DNA of 64,000 nucleotides from Cognatilysobacter xinjiangensis. GTDB lineage: Bacteria; Pseudomonadota; Gammaproteobacteria; Xanthomonadales; Xanthomonadaceae. Below, in pieces: positions 53,149 through 63,030 of this stretch. Both the position numbers and the translations under genes were made by a program. Location: the NCBI RefSeq assembly GCF_014651995.1, contig NZ_BMXY01000003.1:262085-326084 (forward strand). Reading direction: 5' to 3'. How positions within the stretch are numbered: position 1 is the stretch's first letter; each line of letters opens with the position of its first letter. A model generated the notes under the pieces. That model saw only the letters and a program-made list of their open reading frames with translations. It ran no database searches and was not told where the DNA came from.

Positions 53149-54999
53149 ATGCTGTTCGACTTTCCGGACGCCCGCGCCGCGGGCGTTCCGTCGCCGTCGC
53201 GTCGCCGCTTCGTGCAGGGCCTGGCCGCCGGCGGCGCCGCGCTCGCGCTCGGCGCGCGACTGCCCGCCTTCGCCGCCGCGCCGCGCGTGCCCGAGCTTCG
53301 CGGCACCGACTTCGACCTCGTGATCGGCGAAACGCCGGTCGACTACACCGGCCGCGTGCGCCCCGCGGTCACCGTCAACGGCTCGCTGCCGGCGCCCGCG
53401 CTGCGCTTCCGCGAAGGCGACACCGTGACGCTGCGCGTGCGCAATGCGCTGCCCGCGGGCTCGGTGCACGGCCACCACACCTCGATCCACTGGCATGGCC
53501 TCCTCCTGCCCGCGAACATGGACGGCGTGCCCGGCATCTCCTTCGACGGCATCCATCGCGGCGAGACCTGGGTCTACCGCTTCGACGTGCGCCAGGCCGG
53601 CACCTACTGGTACCACTCGCACTCGGCGATGCAGGAGCAGGCGGGGCTGTACGGGGCGCTGATCATCGATCCCGCCGGCCCCGAGCCGTTCGCCTACCAG
53701 CGCGAGCACGTGGTGCTGCTCTCGGACTGGACCGACCTCACGCCCGCGGCACTGTTCGCGCGGCTCAAGCGCATGCCGGGCCACGACAACGTCTACCGGC
53801 GCACCGTCGGCGACTTCGCGCGGGACGCCTCGCGCGACGGGCTGCACGCCACGCTCGCCGACCGCGGTATGTGGGGCCGCATGCGCATGACGCCGAGCGA
53901 CCTCTCCGACGTCAACGCCAACACCTACACCTACCTCATGAACGGCACGACCGGCCCGGGCAACTGGACCGGCCTGTTCGCGCCGGGCGAAACCGTGCGG
54001 CTGCGCTTCATCAACGGCGCGTCGATGACCTATTTCGACGTGCGCATTCCCGGCCTCGAGATGACCGTGGTCGCCGTCGACGGCCAGTACGTGCACCCGG
54101 TGAGCGTCGACGAATTCCGCATCGCCGCGGCCGAGACCATCGACGTTCTGGTGCGGCCCTCGGGCCAGGACGCCTACACGCTGTTCGCGCAGGACTCGGC
54201 GCGCACCGGCTTCGTGTCCGGCACGCTCGCGGTGCGCGAGGGCCTGCGCGCGCCGGTGCCGCCGCTGGATCCGCGCCCCATCCTGACCATGCGCGACATG
54301 GCGATGGACCACGGCACGCACGGCGCCCCTGCGATGCCGGCCGCGACGCCCGATGCGCATGCCGGCCACGCCATGGCGGGCATGGACCACGGCGCGCATG
54401 CGATGCCGGCGCCGGTCGATCATTCCGCGCACGCCATGCCGGCGACGGATCAGTCGATGCACGGCGGCATGCCGATGCAGTCGCATCCGGCCAGCGAGCG
54501 CGGCAATCCACTGGTGGACGGGCAGGCGATGACGCCGACCTCGCGCCTCGAGGATCCCGGCAACGGCCTGCGCGACAACGGCCGCCGCGTGCTCAGCTAT
54601 TCGATGCTGAAAAGCCTGTCCGGCGACCCCGACGGCCGCGAGCCGGGCCGAAGCGTCGAGCTGCACCTCACCGGCCACATGGAGCGCTTCGCCTGGTCGT
54701 TCGACGGCCAGAAGTTCAGCGACAGCGCGCCGCTCGCGTTCAAGTACGGCGAGCGCCTGCGCATCGTGCTGGTGAACGACACGATGATGTCGCACCCGAT
54801 CCACCTGCACGGCATGTGGAGCGACGTCGAGGACGACGACGGCGCGTTCATGGTGCGCAAGCACACCGTCGACATGCCGCCGGGCTCGCGCCGCAGCTAT
54901 CGCGTCACCGCCGACGCGCTCGGCCGTTGGGCCTACCACTGCCACCTGCTCTACCACATGGAGTCCGGAATGATGCGGACCGTGGAGGTGCGCGAATGA
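53149..54999 (+). CDS. copA: Copper resistance multicopper oxidase CopA
   Basis: A 616-residue periplasmic multicopper oxidase. A twin-arginine signal (SRRRFVQ about residues 17-23) implies folding with copper before export. Copper ligands are in IHWHGL, WYHSHS, HPIHLHGMW and HCHLLYHMESGMM. Between domains 2 and 3 is a Met/His-rich insert (about 382-455: MDHGTHGAP, AGMDHGAHAMP, VDHSAHAMP) that binds extra copper. ATG 53149 has GGAG eight bases upstream; GTG 53140 is a less likely alternative. ATGA overlap with copB. Confidence 0.95.
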   Translation: MLFDFPDARAAGVPSPSRRRFVQGLAAGGAALALGARLPAFAAAPRVPELRGTDFDLVIGETPVDYTGRVRPAVTVNGSLPAPALRFREGDTVTLRVRNALPAGSVHGHHTSIHWHGLLLPANMDGVPGISFDGIHRGETWVYRFDVRQAGTYWYHSHSAMQEQAGLYGALIIDPAGPEPFAYQREHVVLLSDWTDLTPAALFARLKRMPGHDNVYRRTVGDFARDASRDGLHATLADRGMWGRMRMTPSDLSDVNANTYTYLMNGTTGPGNWTGLFAPGETVRLRFINGASMTYFDVRIPGLEMTVVAVDGQYVHPVSVDEFRIAAAETIDVLVRPSGQDAYTLFAQDSARTGFVSGTLAVREGLRAPVPPLDPRPILTMRDMAMDHGTHGAPAMPAATPDAHAGHAMAGMDHGAHAMPAPVDHSAHAMPATDQSMHGGMPMQSHPASERGNPLVDGQAMTPTSRLEDPGNGLRDNGRRVLSYSMLKSLSGDPDGREPGRSVELHLTGHMERFAWSFDGQKFSDSAPLAFKYGERLRIVLVNDTMMSHPIHLHGMWSDVEDDDGAFMVRKHTVDMPPGSRRSYRVTADALGRWAYHCHLLYHMESGMMRTVEVRE

Positions 55000-56279
55000 A
55001 GGCCATGCCTCTGCTCGTTCTCGCCATCGCGTGGCCGGCGCCTGCGCAGCACCACGCCGATGCGCAGGTGCACGCCGCGCCGCAGTCGCAGCCGGCGCCC
55101 GATCCGCATGCGGCGCATCGCGCGACACGGCAATCGCAGAGCGTTTCCGCAGCCGCCGCGCATGATGCCGATACGCACCCCGCGAATGACGCATCGGCAC
55201 ATGCCGCTCACGCGCCTCCGGCCGCTGCGCGGTCGGGCGCCCATGCGGCGCACGCAGACCACGATGCCGCCGCTGCGGATCGGCATGCCGCGCACCGCGA
55301 TGCGTCGCCATCGCCATCACCTGGCGATGCGACGACGCTGGGTGCCGAATCAAATGCACACGTCGACGGGGTGCCAGCACCGGGCGCACCCGCGGGCCCC
55401 GCATTCGAAGCCGGCAGGCCGCACGACGCGCATGCGGGACACGAACGCCACGACACCGCGCCCGACCCCCATGCCGCGCATCGCGTAACCCCCGCGGCAC
55501 GCGCGCAACCCGCATCCGTCGATCCGGGCGCGCACTACGCGATACCCGCGTGGTCACCCGCGGAAGCCACCACGCAGCCGCGCACGCCCATCCCGGCGGT
55601 CACCGACGCCGACCGCGCCGCGGCGTTTCCGCCGGTCGCCGGCCATGCCGCGCACGACCGCACGCGCCACGGCTTCCTGCGCGTCGACCGGCTCGAAGCC
55701 GACGATGCCGACGGCTACGCCACGGAGGTCACCGGCTGGTACGGCGGCGACATCCATCGCGCCTGGCTGCGCGCCGATGCGCATGGCGACGGCGGCGGCC
55801 TCGAAGCGGCGCGCGTCGAGCTTCTGTACGGCCGGCTGGTGACGCCGTGGTGGGACGTGGTCGGCGGCGTCCGTAAGGATGTCGGCGAAGGCCCGTCGCG
55901 CACCTGGGCGGCGGTCGGCCTGCAGGGCATGGCGCCCTACAAGTTCGAAGTGCGCGCAACCGCGTATGTCGGCAGCGGCGGCCGCACCGCGATGCGCGTG
56001 GAGGCCGAGTACGACACGCTGCTCACCAATCGCTGGATCCTGCAGTGGCGCACGGAAGCGGAAGCCTTCGGCCGCGACGATCCCGCCCTGCATCGCGGCA
56101 GCGACCTCGCCACCGTCGAAGCCGGCGCGCGGCTGCGCTACGAGATCACGCGCGGTTTCGCGCCCTACGTCGGCCTCGAGGTCGATCGGGCGTTCGGCGG
56201 CACCGCCGACTACCGGCGCGAGGACGGGGAGGCGGTGCGCGACACGCGCATCGTCGCCGGCCTGCGACTGTCGTTCTAG
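54996..56279 (+). CDS. copB: Copper resistance outer-membrane protein CopB
   Basis: A 427-residue exported protein. After a signal peptide (about 1-17, ending PAQ) comes a long His/Ala/Asp/Pro region (about 18-180, many AAH, DPHAAH and HAAH units) with little methionine. Then follows the conserved CopB beta-barrel domain (about 220-427: HGFLRVDRLEADDADGYATE, LYGRLVTPWWDVVGGVRKDV, YVGLEVDRAFGG) ending in a C-terminal Phe typical of outer-membrane proteins. Met-His repeats are usual in Pseudomonas and Xanthomonas CopB; here histidine dominates. Confidence 0.93.
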   Translation: MKAMPLLVLAIAWPAPAQHHADAQVHAAPQSQPAPDPHAAHRATRQSQSVSAAAAHDADTHPANDASAHAAHAPPAAARSGAHAAHADHDAAAADRHAAHRDASPSPSPGDATTLGAESNAHVDGVPAPGAPAGPAFEAGRPHDAHAGHERHDTAPDPHAAHRVTPAARAQPASVDPGAHYAIPAWSPAEATTQPRTPIPAVTDADRAAAFPPVAGHAAHDRTRHGFLRVDRLEADDADGYATEVTGWYGGDIHRAWLRADAHGDGGGLEAARVELLYGRLVTPWWDVVGGVRKDVGEGPSRTWAAVGLQGMAPYKFEVRATAYVGSGGRTAMRVEAEYDTLLTNRWILQWRTEAEAFGRDDPALHRGSDLATVEAGARLRYEITRGFAPYVGLEVDRAFGGTADYRREDGEAVRDTRIVAGLRLSF

Positions 56280-56427
56280 CCTTCGCTGGCGTGTACCGCG
56301 ACGTGTCGGTCGATCGCGTTCGTGCCGGCCGCATCCATCCCCCGGGCCGTGTCGATAAGGAGCGGCCACCGTACCGCGCGGGCTATAACGATCGCCCGCC
56401 GTGCATTCGCATTCACTGGAGATGATC

Positions 56428-57087
56428 ATGTTCCGAACGATTCCACCCGGCGCGCCCGCGTGCACCGTGGCCGCCCCGTCAGCGCCCTCGGCGTCGAGCC
56501 CATCGCGCGACGGGCGCGGTTCGCTCCACGCCCTGCTGCTGATCGGTCTGGGCTTGGCGCTGCCTGCCCTCACCGCCTGCGCAGCGCCGACCGACGTGCC
56601 CGCCGCCTCGGCGCCGCGTGCCACCGCATCGCCGAAGGCGGCCGCAACGCCGGGCGGTCGCACGGCCGTATCGAAGGCCGCCGCCGCGATGCCCGCCACC
56701 CGCGCGCTGCCTCCGGTGCTCGTGCACAAGAGTCCGACCTGCGGCTGCTGCACCGGCTGGGTCGAGCACATGCGCAAGGCCGGGTTCACCGTGCAAGTCG
56801 ATGAGCGCGAGGACCTCGAGCCCGTGAAGAAGCGGCTGGGAGTGCCGCTGGGCAAGGGCAGCTGCCATACCGCCGAGATCGCCGGACTGGTCATCGAAGG
56901 GCACGTGCCCGCCGCCGACATCAAGCGCCTGCTCGCCGAGCGCGGCGATGCGCGCGGCCTTGTCCTGCCCGGCATGCCGCTTGGCTCCCCGGGCATGGAG
57001 GTGCCGGACGGCCGCGTGCAGCGCTACACGGTCGAGCGCATCGAGGCGGACGGGCGCACCACGCCGTTCGCGACGCACGGGCAATAA
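56428..57087 (+). CDS. DUF411 metal-binding lipoprotein
   Basis: A 219-residue protein whose C-terminal half is a DUF411 domain: HKSPTCGCCTGWVEHMRKAG (Cys105, Cys107, Cys108), GKGSCHTAEIAGLVIEGHVP and LPGMPLGSPGMEVPDG. DUF411 (CopG-type) proteins are linked to copper and other metal resistance and fit behind copAB. The N-terminal hydrophobic segment (about 33-50) ends in a lipobox-like LTAC (Cys51), preceded by an unusually long leader, so the start could be internal. ATG 56428 has GGAG six bases upstream. Confidence 0.85.
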   Translation: MFRTIPPGAPACTVAAPSAPSASSPSRDGRGSLHALLLIGLGLALPALTACAAPTDVPAASAPRATASPKAAATPGGRTAVSKAAAAMPATRALPPVLVHKSPTCGCCTGWVEHMRKAGFTVQVDEREDLEPVKKRLGVPLGKGSCHTAEIAGLVIEGHVPAADIKRLLAERGDARGLVLPGMPLGSPGMEVPDGRVQRYTVERIEADGRTTPFATHGQ

Positions 57088-57415
57088 CGGCTGAAGGGAC
57101 GTCGTGGCCTCGGCAGCCGTCGAGGTCACGACGTGCGCGGGCGCGCCGCGCAGCCGCTGCGTTGCGGCGGGCCGGTTGGATGGCGGTCCGGTCGGTGCGA
57201 GCGGCATGGACGCCGATGGTCGGGACCGGGCATCGCTGCAAGGGGTCTCGGTACTGCTGGCGGAGCCCCGGCAGATCTCCCGACTACGACGCGCGGCCAT
57301 CGCGGTTCGCGATGCTGAGCCGGGCGACACGCGGTGCCTGTTCGAGGTGCGAACCGCCCCGCCGGCCCTCGTTCATCGGGCTCGCTGGCGGCAGAACACC
57401 TGCGTTCGATGGAGC

Positions 57416-57450
57416 GCGATCGTGCCGCACCATTGCCGTTCGCAGTGGCG
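57416..57450 (+). repeat. Imperfect repeat block A, copy 1
   Basis: About 80% identical by eye to 57559-57593, 143 bases downstream; both begin GCGATCGTG and contain CCGTTCGCA. Confidence 0.6.
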
Positions 57451-57558
57451 TTCGAAGCCGTGAGGCCGCCTCATCGAAGCGTCACGATGCGGAGAACGCC
57501 GGCAATCGCTGGTTGCGATGCCGCTCACGACAACGGAATGCGGCGTGCTCCAGGCGAC

Positions 57559-57593
57559 GCGATCGTGTCCGATCATTTCCGTTCGCAATCGCG
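57559..57593 (+). repeat. Imperfect repeat block A, copy 2
   Basis: The partner of the block at 57416-57450. Confidence 0.6.
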
Positions 57594-57692
57594 TGCGCCG
57601 CCGTGGGACGACGGCTATTGGGATGCAGTGAGATCGGAGCGATCCGGCATCGCTGGTCGCGATGGCGCCACGGACAGCGGGACGCTTCGCGT

Positions 57693-58409
57693 CTATACGT
57701 TGCCCGTCGCCCCACAACACTTCTTGTACTTCTTTCCCGAGCCGCAGGGGCAGGGCTCGTTGCGCTCGGGCGTGGCTTCGCGGCGGATCGGCTCGCGCGG
57801 GGTCAGCGCTTCGATGCGGTGGTGGTGCAGGTCGTTGAGCATGCCCGGCAGGCTGGCGATGATCTCCAGCCGCTGCTTGTAGGTGACCGGCTCGCCGGGC
57901 TGGGTCGGGTCCTCGCCGACGACCTCGCCACTGGCGAGGCGGTCGAGCAGGTCGAAGATCTCCTCGATCCACTCGTTGTCGTTGAGCCAGCCTTCCCATG
58001 CCGGCTCGCGCAGCTCGACAGCAGTGAAGAAGCCCATCGCCCAGTCACGGCCGACGTCGAGTTCGTCGTCGTCGTGCTCGTCGAGGTTCTCCGGCAGCCA
58101 CAGCAGCGGCGCGAGCGCGTCGGGCAGGTCCTCGTCGCCGTAGCGCACGCGCTGCTCGGCAGTGGCGGCATGGGTGGCCAGCAGCGCGCGGATGTCGCGG
58201 GCCTCGTCCTCGTCGGCCCAGCGCGGCGGCTTGCCCCAGACGGCCGGTTCCCATTCCTCGAACGGCACCGCCTCGGGCGACAGCGCGAGCGCGGTGAGGT
58301 AGCCGTCGAGCGCCTCGAGGTTGAAGCCCTTGAACGGCACGGCGCGCGTGTCGAGCAGCTCGGACAGGCGTTCGATCTGGTCGTCGTTCAGCGGCGGGGC
58401 GACTTTCAT
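57693..58409 (-). CDS. UPF0149/YecA-family protein with SEC-C zinc motif
   Basis: A 238-residue protein: an acidic UPF0149 domain ([60 protein letters not shown]) and a C-terminal SEC-C zinc motif ([18 protein letters not shown]) like that of SecA. YecA-type proteins interact with ribosomes or nascent chains through SEC-C; the exact role here is unknown. ATG 58409 was chosen; a more upstream start is possible. The gap downstream holds repeats rather than a terminator. Confidence 0.92.
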   Translation of the reverse strand: MKVAPPLNDDQIERLSELLDTRAVPFKGFNLEALDGYLTALALSPEAVPFEEWEPAVWGKPPRWADEDEARDIRALLATHAATAEQRVRYGDEDLPDALAPLLWLPENLDEHDDDELDVGRDWAMGFFTAVELREPAWEGWLNDNEWIEEIFDLLDRLASGEVVGEDPTQPGEPVTYKQRLEIIASLPGMLNDLHHHRIEALTPREPIRREATPERNEPCPCGSGKKYKKCCGATGNV

Positions 58410-58474
58410 GGCGGCACTCGGGGACGGCAAGGGCGGCCATGGTAGTGCGCCGGCCGTGCGCGGTCGAAAAAAAA

Positions 58475-58494
58475 GGCGCGACCTGCGTCGCGCC
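58475..58494 (-). terminator. Rho-independent terminator of queF
   Basis: GGCGCGAC / GTCGCGCC with a 4-base loop; on the minus strand it is followed by eight T residues (58474-58467). It is 76 bases past the queF stop and upstream of the UPF0149 gene, separating the two. Confidence 0.85.
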
Positions 58495-58570
58495 TGCTTG
58501 CCCCAGCGGGGAGAGAGGGGTCCGACTCTGCGCCCGGCCGCGTTAACGCGGCGGGACACGGGCGTGAACG

Positions 58571-59383
58571 CTACTGCCGCTCGTCGCGGGCCGCCGCCGG
58601 CGCGGGCGTGCCGGGCGTGGCGCGCCAGGGATTGATGTCGAGCCCGCCGCGGCGCGTGTAGCGCGCTTCCACCGACAGCTGCGACGGCGCGGCGAGCGCG
58701 CTGATGTCGGCGAAGATGCGCTCCACGCACTGCTCGTGGAACTCGCAGTGGTCACGGAACGAGACGATGTAGCGCAGCAGGCTCGCGTGGTCGAGCGCCG
58801 CGCCGCGATAGGCGATGGTGACGCGTGCCCAGTCCGGCTGGCCTGTGACCGGGCAGTTCGACTTCAGCAGCTCGCTGGTCAGCGTTTCCTCGACCTCGCC
58901 GCGCGCGGCATCGAGCGCGAGCAGCGTCGCGTCCGGCGGGCCGTAGTGCGCGATGTCGGTCTCGATGGTATCCAGCAGCACGTCCGCGCGCGGGCGATCC
59001 ACCGGCGGCAGGCCGAACGCCACCGACACCTCGCCGCCGGCGGCCTGGGACAGGTCGGCGGCGATGCGGTCGCGCACGGCCTGGTAGCTGTCGAACGCGG
59101 TCGAATTGAACGAGTTGAGGTAGAGCTTGAGCGACTTCGACTCGATCAGGTTCGGTGTGTCGGCCGGCACGCCGATGGTCGCGGTGGCCACGTGCGGCTT
59201 GCCGCGCGCGTCGAGCCAGGACAGCTCGTAGGCATGCCAGCGGTCGTGCCCGGTGAACGGCAGCGGCGCGGCGATGCCGATCGCGTCGCGGCCCTGCGCG
59301 CGCGGGATCGGGAACAGCAGCGTCGCGTCGTAGGTGGTCGGATAGTCGACGTGGCGACCGAGCGGGATGGCGGCGTCGGTCAT
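58571..59383 (-). CDS. queF: NADPH-dependent 7-cyano-7-deazaguanine reductase QueF
   Basis: A 270-residue long-form (type II) QueF, which reduces preQ0 to preQ1 in queuosine synthesis. The tandem T-fold is recognisable: [37 protein letters not shown], catalytic Cys in [15 protein letters not shown] and [11 protein letters not shown]. The C-terminal Pro/Ala tail is variable. It starts one base after the M20 amidohydrolase stop (TGACATG), so translation is probably coupled, although the two enzymes share no pathway. Confidence 0.96.
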   Translation of the reverse strand: MTDAAIPLGRHVDYPTTYDATLLFPIPRAQGRDAIGIAAPLPFTGHDRWHAYELSWLDARGKPHVATATIGVPADTPNLIESKSLKLYLNSFNSTAFDSYQAVRDRIAADLSQAAGGEVSVAFGLPPVDRPRADVLLDTIETDIAHYGPPDATLLALDAARGEVEETLTSELLKSNCPVTGQPDWARVTIAYRGAALDHASLLRYIVSFRDHCEFHEQCVERIFADISALAAPSQLSVEARYTRRGGLDINPWRATPGTPAPAAARDERQ

Positions 59384-59384
59384 G

Positions 59385-60698
59385 TCAGGCCTTCGGCGTG
59401 TCGAGGAAGTCGAGCGTGGCCTGCAGCATCGCGCGCAGGCCGATGTCCAGCGACCGCTCGTCGAGCTTGAATTCGGGCGAGTGGTTGCTGGGCGCGGTCT
59501 GCGGATCGATGCCTTCACCAGTGGCGCCGACGAAGAAGAACAGGCCCGGCGCGGCCTTGGCGAAATAGGAGAAGTCCTCCGCACCCATCTGCAGCGGCGG
59601 CTCGATTACGTTGGCTTCGCCGACCACCGCCTTCAGGCTCGGCAGCATGCGCGCGGTCAGCGCGGGGTCGTTGTAGGTGACGGGGTTGCCGTCGATGTCC
59701 GGCACGTTCGCCTCCACCGTCGCGCCGTGCGCGGCGGCCACGTGCGTGGCGACGCTCTTGAGATCGGCGAACACCTTCTGGCGCATGGCCTCGTCGAAGG
59801 TGCGGATGGTGCCGATCAGGCGCACCTCGTCGGGAATGATGTTGTAGCGGATGCCGCCGTGGATCGCGCCGAAGCTCACCACCACCGGCAGCTTCGCGAT
59901 GTCGGTGCGGCGCGCGACGATGGACTGCGCGCTGGTGACGATCTCGCCCGCCGCGGCGATCGGATCGACGCCGCCCCAGGGCCGCGAGCCGTGCGTCTGC
60001 CGCCCCTTCACCACGATCTCGAAGCGGTCCGACGCGGCCATCTCGGGCCCCGGGCGCACGCCGATCTGGCCGGCCTGGATCGACGAGAACACGTGCAGGC
60101 CGAACACGGCGTCGGGCTTGAAGTCGGCGAACACGCCTTCTTCCAGCATCAGCGAGGCGCCGCCCTTCTCGCCGGTGGGCGCGCCTTCCTCGCTGGGCTG
60201 GAACACCAGCATCACCTGGCCGGGCAGGTCCTTGCGCATCTTCACCAGCGACTGCGCGATGCCCAGCAGGATCGCGGTATGCGCATCGTGGCCGCAGGCG
60301 TGCATCACGCCGGTGGTCTGGCCGTTGAACTGCGTGGTCACCTTCGAGGCGAACGGCAGGTCGACGCGCTCGGTCACCGGCAGCGCATCCATGTCGGCGC
60401 GCAGGGCGAGCTTCGGCCCGGGCCTGCCGCCTTCGATGATCGCCACCACGCCGTGGTGCGCGATGCCGGTGCGCGGCTTCAGGCCCATCTTCCGCAGCGC
60501 CTCGGCGACCTTCTGCGAGGTGCGCGCCTCGCGGTTGGAAAGCTCGGGGAACTGGTGGAAGTCGCGACGCCAGGCGACCACCTGCGGCTGCACCGCCTGC
60601 GCCGCGGCATCGACCTCGGGGCGGGCGGCCGCGTGCGCGTCGGATGCGGGGAGGGCGAGGGCCGCGACGAGGGCGGCGGTCGGCACGATGAGGCGCAT
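59385..60698 (-). CDS. Exported M20-family amidohydrolase
   Basis: A 437-residue zinc hydrolase with a Sec signal (about 1-24, ending AHA). It belongs to the M20D group (hippurate/indole-acetyl-amino-acid hydrolase type): [44 protein letters not shown], and the dimerisation domain [15 protein letters not shown]. It releases amino acids from N-acyl conjugates; the periplasmic location suggests scavenging. It heads the two-gene unit with queF and is divergent from the permease. Confidence 0.93.
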   Translation of the reverse strand: MRLIVPTAALVAALALPASDAHAAARPEVDAAAQAVQPQVVAWRRDFHQFPELSNREARTSQKVAEALRKMGLKPRTGIAHHGVVAIIEGGRPGPKLALRADMDALPVTERVDLPFASKVTTQFNGQTTGVMHACGHDAHTAILLGIAQSLVKMRKDLPGQVMLVFQPSEEGAPTGEKGGASLMLEEGVFADFKPDAVFGLHVFSSIQAGQIGVRPGPEMAASDRFEIVVKGRQTHGSRPWGGVDPIAAAGEIVTSAQSIVARRTDIAKLPVVVSFGAIHGGIRYNIIPDEVRLIGTIRTFDEAMRQKVFADLKSVATHVAAAHGATVEANVPDIDGNPVTYNDPALTARMLPSLKAVVGEANVIEPPLQMGAEDFSYFAKAAPGLFFFVGATGEGIDPQTAPSNHSPEFKLDERSLDIGLRAMLQATLDFLDTPKA

Positions 60699-60810
60699 GC
60701 GGCGGCTCCGGAAAGTGGCCGTCGATGCTACTCCAGCTTTCCAGCGGCCCCTGCTGCAGGCCGCAACGCAGCGTGCGACGCTCGCCACGGAATCCACTGC
60801 CGGCCCGCCC

Positions 60811-62151
60811 GTGTCCACATCGTCCCCGCTTCCGCGCCCGCTGCAGGGCGACGCCGCGCTCGTGCGCGCCATCGGCACGCTCGTGCTCGCCGCCGCGATC
60901 GTCAATTCGACCGTGGGCGGCGGCATCTTCCGCATGCCCGGCGCGCTCGCGAGCGGGGTCGGCATCGCCGCGCCGCTCGCGCTGATCGCCGGCGCGTTCG
61001 CGATCGTGCCGATCGCGCTGTGCTTCGCCGCCGCGGGCAGCCGCACGCATGCCACCGGCGGGCCGTACACGTATCTCTCGGTCGCGTTCGGGCCGTTCGT
61101 GGGCTTCGTCGGCGGCGCATTGATGTGGATCAGCCACGTCGCGTCCAGCGCCGCGGTGGCGGCCTCGTTCTCGCAGCAGGTGGCGAGCCTCGCGCCCGCC
61201 TTCGACAGCAGCGGCGCGCGCGCGGCGCTGATCATCGGCACCTATGCGGCGCTGTTCGCGTTGAACGCGTTCGGGGTGAAGCTCGGCTCGCGCGCGATCG
61301 CCGCGCTGGCCGGCATCAAGCTCGCGCCGCTGGTGCTGCTGGTGCTGATCGGCCTGCCGTTCGTGGACTGGGGGCAGGTGAGCTTCGATCCGGGCGATGT
61401 GCCGTCACTCGCCGCACTCGGCGGCTCGCTGGTGCTGGTGATGTTCGCGTACTCGGGGCTCGAGACCGCGCTGGTGCCGTCCGGCGAGTTCGACGATCCG
61501 GCCAGGACGGTGCCGCGCGCGACGGTGGTCGCGATCCTGATCGTGGTGGCGCTGTACCTGGGGCTGCAGATCGTCGGGCAGGGCGTGCTCGGCAGCGCGC
61601 TGGCGACCAGCCCGGTGCCGATCGCCGACACCGCGGGTGCGATCTTCGGCGTCGGCCGCACGCTGCTGCTGGTCACCGCCTGCGTGTCGATGGCCGGGTT
61701 CCTGCTGGGCAACCTGCTCGGCTCCTCGCGCCTGCTGTTCGCGCTCGGTCGCGACGGCTACCTGCCCGCGGTATTCGGCCGCGCCAGCCCGCGCTATCGC
61801 GTGCCCGTGCTGGGCCTCGCCACGCATGCGGGGCTGGCCTGCCTGCTCGCCGTCGGCGGCAGCTTCGACGCGCTGGCCGCCGTGTCCGGCGGCGCGATCT
61901 GCATCGTCTACGCGTCGGTGGCGCTGGCCGCATGGCGCCTGCAGCGACGCGGCATCGCCGAGCGCGGCGCGCCGTTCCGACTGCCCGGCGGCATGCTGAT
62001 GCCGATCGTAGGCTTCGCGATCATGGCCGCGATCTGCACCACGCTGAAGGCCGAGGAATGGCGCGCGATCGCCATCTCGCTGGGCGTGTTGGTGCTGGTC
62101 TACGCGCTGCTGCGGGCCGTGCGCCGGCGCGTGCACGTGCCGGCGCCGTAA
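60811..62151 (+). CDS. APC-superfamily amino acid permease
   Basis: A 446-residue permease with twelve predicted helices. Helix 1 carries the APC substrate motif (AAAIVNSTVGGGIFRMPGAL), helix 6 the segment LVMFAYSGLETALVPSGEF, and the loop before helix 9 LGSSRLLFALGRDGYLPAVF. The start is GTG 60811, the only plausible one between the divergent M20 start and helix 1. Proximity to the amidohydrolase suggests it may import released amino acids. Confidence 0.9.
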   Translation: MSTSSPLPRPLQGDAALVRAIGTLVLAAAIVNSTVGGGIFRMPGALASGVGIAAPLALIAGAFAIVPIALCFAAAGSRTHATGGPYTYLSVAFGPFVGFVGGALMWISHVASSAAVAASFSQQVASLAPAFDSSGARAALIIGTYAALFALNAFGVKLGSRAIAALAGIKLAPLVLLVLIGLPFVDWGQVSFDPGDVPSLAALGGSLVLVMFAYSGLETALVPSGEFDDPARTVPRATVVAILIVVALYLGLQIVGQGVLGSALATSPVPIADTAGAIFGVGRTLLLVTACVSMAGFLLGNLLGSSRLLFALGRDGYLPAVFGRASPRYRVPVLGLATHAGLACLLAVGGSFDALAAVSGGAICIVYASVALAAWRLQRRGIAERGAPFRLPGGMLMPIVGFAIMAAICTTLKAEEWRAIAISLGVLVLVYALLRAVRRRVHVPAP

Positions 62152-62199
62152 GGCGAAGGCCGACGGCGGCGATGCATCCCACGCCGTCGATGCGCCGCG

Positions 62200-63029
62200 T
62201 CAGCCGCGCAGCATCTCGGCGTGGTGCGCGAGGTGCTCGCCGATGAAGCTGGCGATGAAGTAGTAGCTGTGGTCGTAGTCGGGCTGCAGGCGCAGCTCCA
62301 GCGGATGGCCGGCCGCTTCGCAGGCCTCGCGCAGCAACTCGGGGCGCAGCTGGTTCTCGAGGAATTCGTCGGCCAGGCCCTGGTCGACCAGCAGCGGCAG
62401 GCGCTCGCGCGCATCCGCGATCAGCGCGCAGGCGTCCCACTCGCGCCAGGCGTCGCGGTCGTCGCCGAGGTAGGCGGAGAACGCCTTCTCGCCCCATGGC
62501 ACCTGCGTGGGCGCGACGATCGGCGAGAACGCCGACACGCTGCGGTACCGGCCCGGATTGCGCAGCGCCAGCACCAGCGCGCCGTGGCCGCCCATCGAGT
62601 GACCAGCGATGCCACGCGCGTCGCTGGCGGGGAAGTTCGCCTCCACCCACGCCGGCAACTCGTGCACCACGTAGTCGTGCATGCGGTAGTGCGAATTCCA
62701 CGGTACCTGCGTGGCATCGAGGTAGAAGCCCGCGCCCACGCCGAGGTCGTAGCCGTCCGCATCGGGCACGCCCTCGCCACGCGGCGAGGTGTCGGGCGCG
62801 ACGAGGATCAGTCCGTGCCTGGCCGCGTGCTGCTGCGCGCCGGCCTTGGTGATGAAGTTCTGCTCGCTGCAGGTCAGGCCCGACAGCCAGTACACGACGG
62901 GGCAGGGCCTTTCGATCGCCTGCGGCGGCAGGTAGACGCCGACGCGCGTCTTGACACCGAGCGTAGCCGATTCGATCTCGTAGACGTCCTGCCAGCCGCC
63001 GAAGGACGCATGGCGCTCGATGCGCTGCA

Positions 63030-63030
<1 letters not shown>
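62200..63030 (-). CDS. fghA: S-formylglutathione hydrolase
   Basis: A 276-residue esterase-D-type hydrolase that converts S-formylglutathione to formate and glutathione, the second step of formaldehyde detoxification. Seen: PVVYWLSGLTCSEQNFITK, nucleophile in GIAGHSMGGHGALVLAL, WGEKAFSAYLG and the acid/His region YDHSYYFIASFIGEH. Its start overlaps the dehydrogenase stop (TGATG), giving the adhC-fghA (frmAB) order. Confidence 0.96.

Larger units (their letters stand above)
57088..57692. other. 605-base gap with diverged tandem repeats, no gene found
   Basis: No frame here looks like a protein. A unit of about 145 bases is present twice in diverged form. The block at 57416-57450 (starting GCGATCGTG) recurs at 57559-57593. 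The block at 57491-57524 (including AATCGCTGGTTGCGATG) recurs at 57637-57670. A weaker copy of the second block starts near 57295. It may be repeat-derived non-coding DNA or a decayed gene. Confidence 0.55.

Noticed and set aside
57104-57463. 119-codon plus-strand frame in the gene-free gap
   Set aside because: No ribosome-binding site, no family resemblance, and it runs into the repeat blocks; composition looks non-coding.
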